DNA of 64,000 bases from NCBI GenBank assembly GCA_025677815.1, contig JAIXMP010000021.1, positions 682,001 through 746,000 on the forward strand, given 5' to 3'. A model generated the notes under the pieces. The model was not told where the DNA came from. It did not search any database and saw nothing but the letters and a program-made list of their open reading frames with translations. This document shows, piece by piece, positions 60,922 through 64,000 of this stretch. Source of the stretch: Phascolomyces articulosus (taxonomy: Eukaryota > Mucoromycota > Mucoromycetes > Mucorales > Lichtheimiaceae). Position 1 is the first letter of the stretch, and the number at the start of each line of letters is the position of its first letter. The translations under genes were made by a program, and so were the position numbers.

Positions 60922-62305
60922 ATGAACTTGATTCATCGTCTTTTGTTACTTTTATTCCTGATAGTATTCATTATCACTACGTCCCAATATGTGATGGCCT
61001 CGACGACGTATTCTGTAAAACAAGTATGGACATTTAAAAACTGGAATAATTATATCAATGATACTTCAGATGATACTTCAGCATGGCGTAAAGCATGGGG
61101 TATACCTCCCAATTCGACAGAAGGTTGGATATGGCCCAGTGGACGAGGAACGGACTATAATAACCATCGCGTCGTGGATGATCCTGCTGTTATCATCCCT
61201 ATAGGAGAAGAGGAGTCGAGAGGAGTAGAAAAAGTTCTTCAGATTACTTATCCAAAAGGAAGTATCAATCCAAAGGGTACCTTGGGTCCACAAGGTGGTA
61301 TTGGATTTTACGCTGAACCGATCGTTTTACATGAACAAGCCAAATTTGCCATATTTGAATATCAGGTTTATTTTCCAAAAGATTTTGATTTTGTTTTAGG
61401 TGAGTGATCTCTCTTTTCTTGTGAATCAGTTTGTAACACTCCTCCTTCCCTTCTCTCCTCTAGTTGTTGTGTCTATTATTAGATACATTCATGAATATAT
61501 AAAATGACATCATTCTTATATAATAATTTGATTAGGTGGTAAATTACCTGGTCTTTATGGTGGTCGTCCAGCAGAAATATGTTCTGGAGGTGTACATACA
61601 GACATTTGTTTTTCTACAAGGTATTGGATAATAATAACATTTAAAGGGGGGGATAGATAAGATGATTCATGTAAAAAATATATTAAATGCAATATCATGA
61701 TTGATATTCATTACAAACCATACGACAATGATATATAGAACCATGTGGCGTAGAGAAGGTGATGGTGAGCTTTATGCATACGTTCCTGAAGATCAACAAC
61801 GCAATGATCTTTGTGAACAACAAGGTGTTTTTTGTGATGCTACGTATGGATATAGTTTAGGACGTGGTGCTTGGACATTTAAAACGGGGGAATGGATCAA
61901 AGTAAAACAATCACTTTATTTAAATCAACCTGGAAAAACGAATGGAAAGATAAAACTTTCAGTGGATGGAAAGAAAGTTTATGCATTAAAGGATCTTTTA
62001 TTTGTTTCTGAAAACGCGGATCCTGCTCTTCGTATTGGTATGCTATTATTATTATTACTATTATTTTGACCTGGGGTGATGGAGAATCAATTAAATTTAA
62101 TAAGGGCGATGAGGAACGAATGATGTGATTTTTTTTATATATATGTATGCACATGTTTTTGTTGTTCTAGACAGGATGACTGATAATGTTATTTCTTTTC
62201 TCTATAGCTTTTCATACATTTTTTGGTGGTTCAAAAATAGAATGGGCAGCTACCAAGGACGAGTATACATATTTCAAAGACATTTCATTAAAAATATATT
62301 ACTAG
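60922..62305 (+). CDS. Secreted PL14-type polysaccharide lyase, copy 2
   Basis: Four exons (60922-61399, 61536-61620, 61739-62037, 62208-62305) give 319 residues. A longer N-terminal signal segment (about residues 1-30, Leu/Ile-rich) leads the same domain as copy 1: FEYQVYFPKDFDFVLGGKLPGLYGG, TMWRREGDGELYAYVPEDQQ, YGYSLGRGAWTFKTGEW and AFHTFFGGSKIEWA. Exons 3 and 4 are exactly 299 and 98 nt in both copies and all introns share phases, proving a tandem duplication. Differences: an extra loop with NDTS/NST glycosylation-like sites, and an Ile/Glu-rich insertion (VIIPIGEEESRGVEK). Codons end more often in A/T than in copy 1, which suggests lower expression. Substrate as for copy 1, unproven. Confidence 0.85.
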
Positions 62306-64000
62306 ATACCATATATAAATAATAATAATAATAACCTGTTCGTTTAATACCATGATCAATTACTGTCATTAAAGATGAGTTATATATAAAGGCAACATTT
62401 ATCATATATGTCATGATGACTTGATTTTTTAATAAGTGTAGTATACAATATTAGATTGATGACAACAACTTTTTCTAATTTGTTGATATGTCTCAATTAA
62501 AACAAACATGACAACAACAATTCATTTACTTGTATACATTTTAGATGGCTAAATATTCTTATTGAAAAAACAAACAAACAAACAAAAGACTCATTGTTGC
62601 CCTTGTATCCTCTTTACTAAACGAATACGAATGGACCCTTTTTTTCTTTCTTTCTTCCCATGATGAATAAATTGTATATATATACCAACAAGACACAAGA
62701 GGCTTAAATGAGTAATATTTCATTTAAATAATATACATGGACCCGAGCCATCTATTATTTGAAATAAATCATCGTATTCATAGTAACAGTATTTCGATTC
62801 TATAAGGCGTATATTTGTTATTTGCTTCTTGCTTTATTCATGGACACATCGTTCTATAGATCCAATATATACATGTTCCAAAAAAAAAAAAGAAAGGTAC
62901 CAGCATTTCAATTAAATTAGGGTTCCCAAAGACTGGGTCCTTTACAAAAAAAACATAAGAATGATAACGTTCTGGAACATGGTAATATTTATCTTATAAA
63001 ACAACATACACGTCTCCTTTCTTTAGCTAAAAGATTCAGCTTTTTTTTTCATTTCAGACCATGTTGAATGGTTTTTATTTGGTGATTGGAACTCATTCAC
63101 GTTTTTTATTTTATTTTTCGTGTTACAAAGAATCATCATTTCTTTTATTGAAATTCAATGACATATTCTTTTGTAAATGGGTAAGTTTTTTAATGCGATG
63201 TCCAAGAACCAGGAACTTGAAACAAATATATTTTTAAGGGGGAGGGGAAAGGGCATTAATTGAAAGGAGGTAAAACAATAAAAAAAATAGGGACAAAAGA
63301 TGGTCGGTGCTTCCATAGGTATAATTTTTTTTTGACAGAAATCAGACAACTAAACCTAACTTTAATATATGGGAAAAGAAGGAGTATTGAAGAAGATGGA
63401 GAAGAAGGCTGAGTCAAGTGTATGTGTGTAAGGGTTGCAATAGTTGTTGGGTCGAAACCAAAAAAGGCATAAGTAATTGAACTCTCCGCCCATTTTATAA
63501 ATTATGCGAGAAGAGTACAACATGTGAAGTTCCTGGACTCCTTATAATTGAGTGGCAACACACACACAATAAAATTATGCTCAGTAAAATACGCCTTATC
63601 ACCAAATATGTCAATCTTTTCTTGTTGTACAAAGGAATCTTGAATTCTCTCATAATTGGTAAAGGCATTTTATTTTTGTTGTCGTGCTAAAACTTTTTTT
63701 ATAAGGTGCTACCCTCCCATTTTCTTATTCTCGCTTATATTATATTATATTCTATATACGATGACCACAATTTTAAGCCTATTAACCCTTATTTGAAAAA
63801 AAATATATAAATATTTAAAAGAAATCGTCTTTTTTTGCTCTTCTTTTCTTTTGTTTTTTTATTTTATTATATTTTATTATTCTTATTCTTATTGTAATAC
63901 CTTTCAAATTTTATATTATATACATCATCATCATACCCATTTTTATATATACAAATATACACTTATTCATTAAACCCTAATAATCATCATAACAGAATAA
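62306..64000. other. 3' flank and gene-poor end of the window
   Basis: AT-rich, with no supportable frame on either strand. The last hundred bases are pyrimidine- and ATC-rich, like the leaders before other genes here, so a plus-strand gene may begin just beyond the window. Confidence 0.5.

Overview
The window is nuclear DNA of a filamentous fungus from an early-diverging lineage, most likely Mucoromycota (Mucorales-like). The evidence: AT-rich DNA; many short spliceosomal introns with GTAAGT/GTATAT donors and TAG acceptors; homopolymer and trinucleotide tracts (Gln, His, Ser, Thr) in regulatory proteins; and genes usually missing from Dikarya but kept in early fungi and animals (a BORCS8-like lysosome-positioning subunit, an HDHD2-like HAD phosphatase). 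Genus cannot be set from this sequence alone. All gene models were joined by hand from splice signals; every one listed as a CDS keeps its reading frame across all junctions and ends on a stop.

Layout. 0.1-0.8 kb: BORCS8-like gene (+). 0.8-7.0 kb: gene-poor. 7.0-9.7 kb: 14-TM-type MFS exporter (-). 9.7-16.2 kb: gene-poor, with a long TTA microsatellite. 16.2-24.5 kb: a tandem segmental duplication. Each unit holds a two-finger C2H2 protein gene (+) followed by a convergent Bsc6-like MFS gene (-). Both zinc-finger genes look intact, while the MFS copy of the first unit is a wreck. 25.6-26.8 kb: glyoxalase II (-) lacking one metal-ligand histidine. 30.5-33.4 kb: peroxiredoxin Tsa1 type (-) and Kti12 (-). 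34.1-38.2 kb: alpha-arrestin (+) and homeodomain factor (+). 38.2-44.2 kb: gene-poor, with a decaying unidentified gene at 41.5-43.1 kb. 44.3-52.7 kb: a compact (+) run of cyclophilin A, HDHD2-like phosphatase and dynactin p150. 52.8-54.2 kb: CPA1, the small subunit of carbamoyl-phosphate synthase (-), with an altered glutamine site. 54.2-58.8 kb: gene-poor. 58.8-62.3 kb: two tandem secreted PL14-type polysaccharide lyases (+). The rest is non-coding.

The genes are mostly independent housekeeping or regulatory loci, not one pathway. Two themes recur: organelle transport along microtubules (BORCS8, dynactin p150) and handling of oxidative or carbonyl stress (peroxiredoxin, glyoxalase II). No convincing new multi-gene system was found. 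The points most worth follow-up are the asymmetric fate of the zinc-finger/MFS duplication, the CPA1 glutamine-site substitution, the glyoxalase II metal-site substitution, and the decayed gene at 41.5-43.1 kb.
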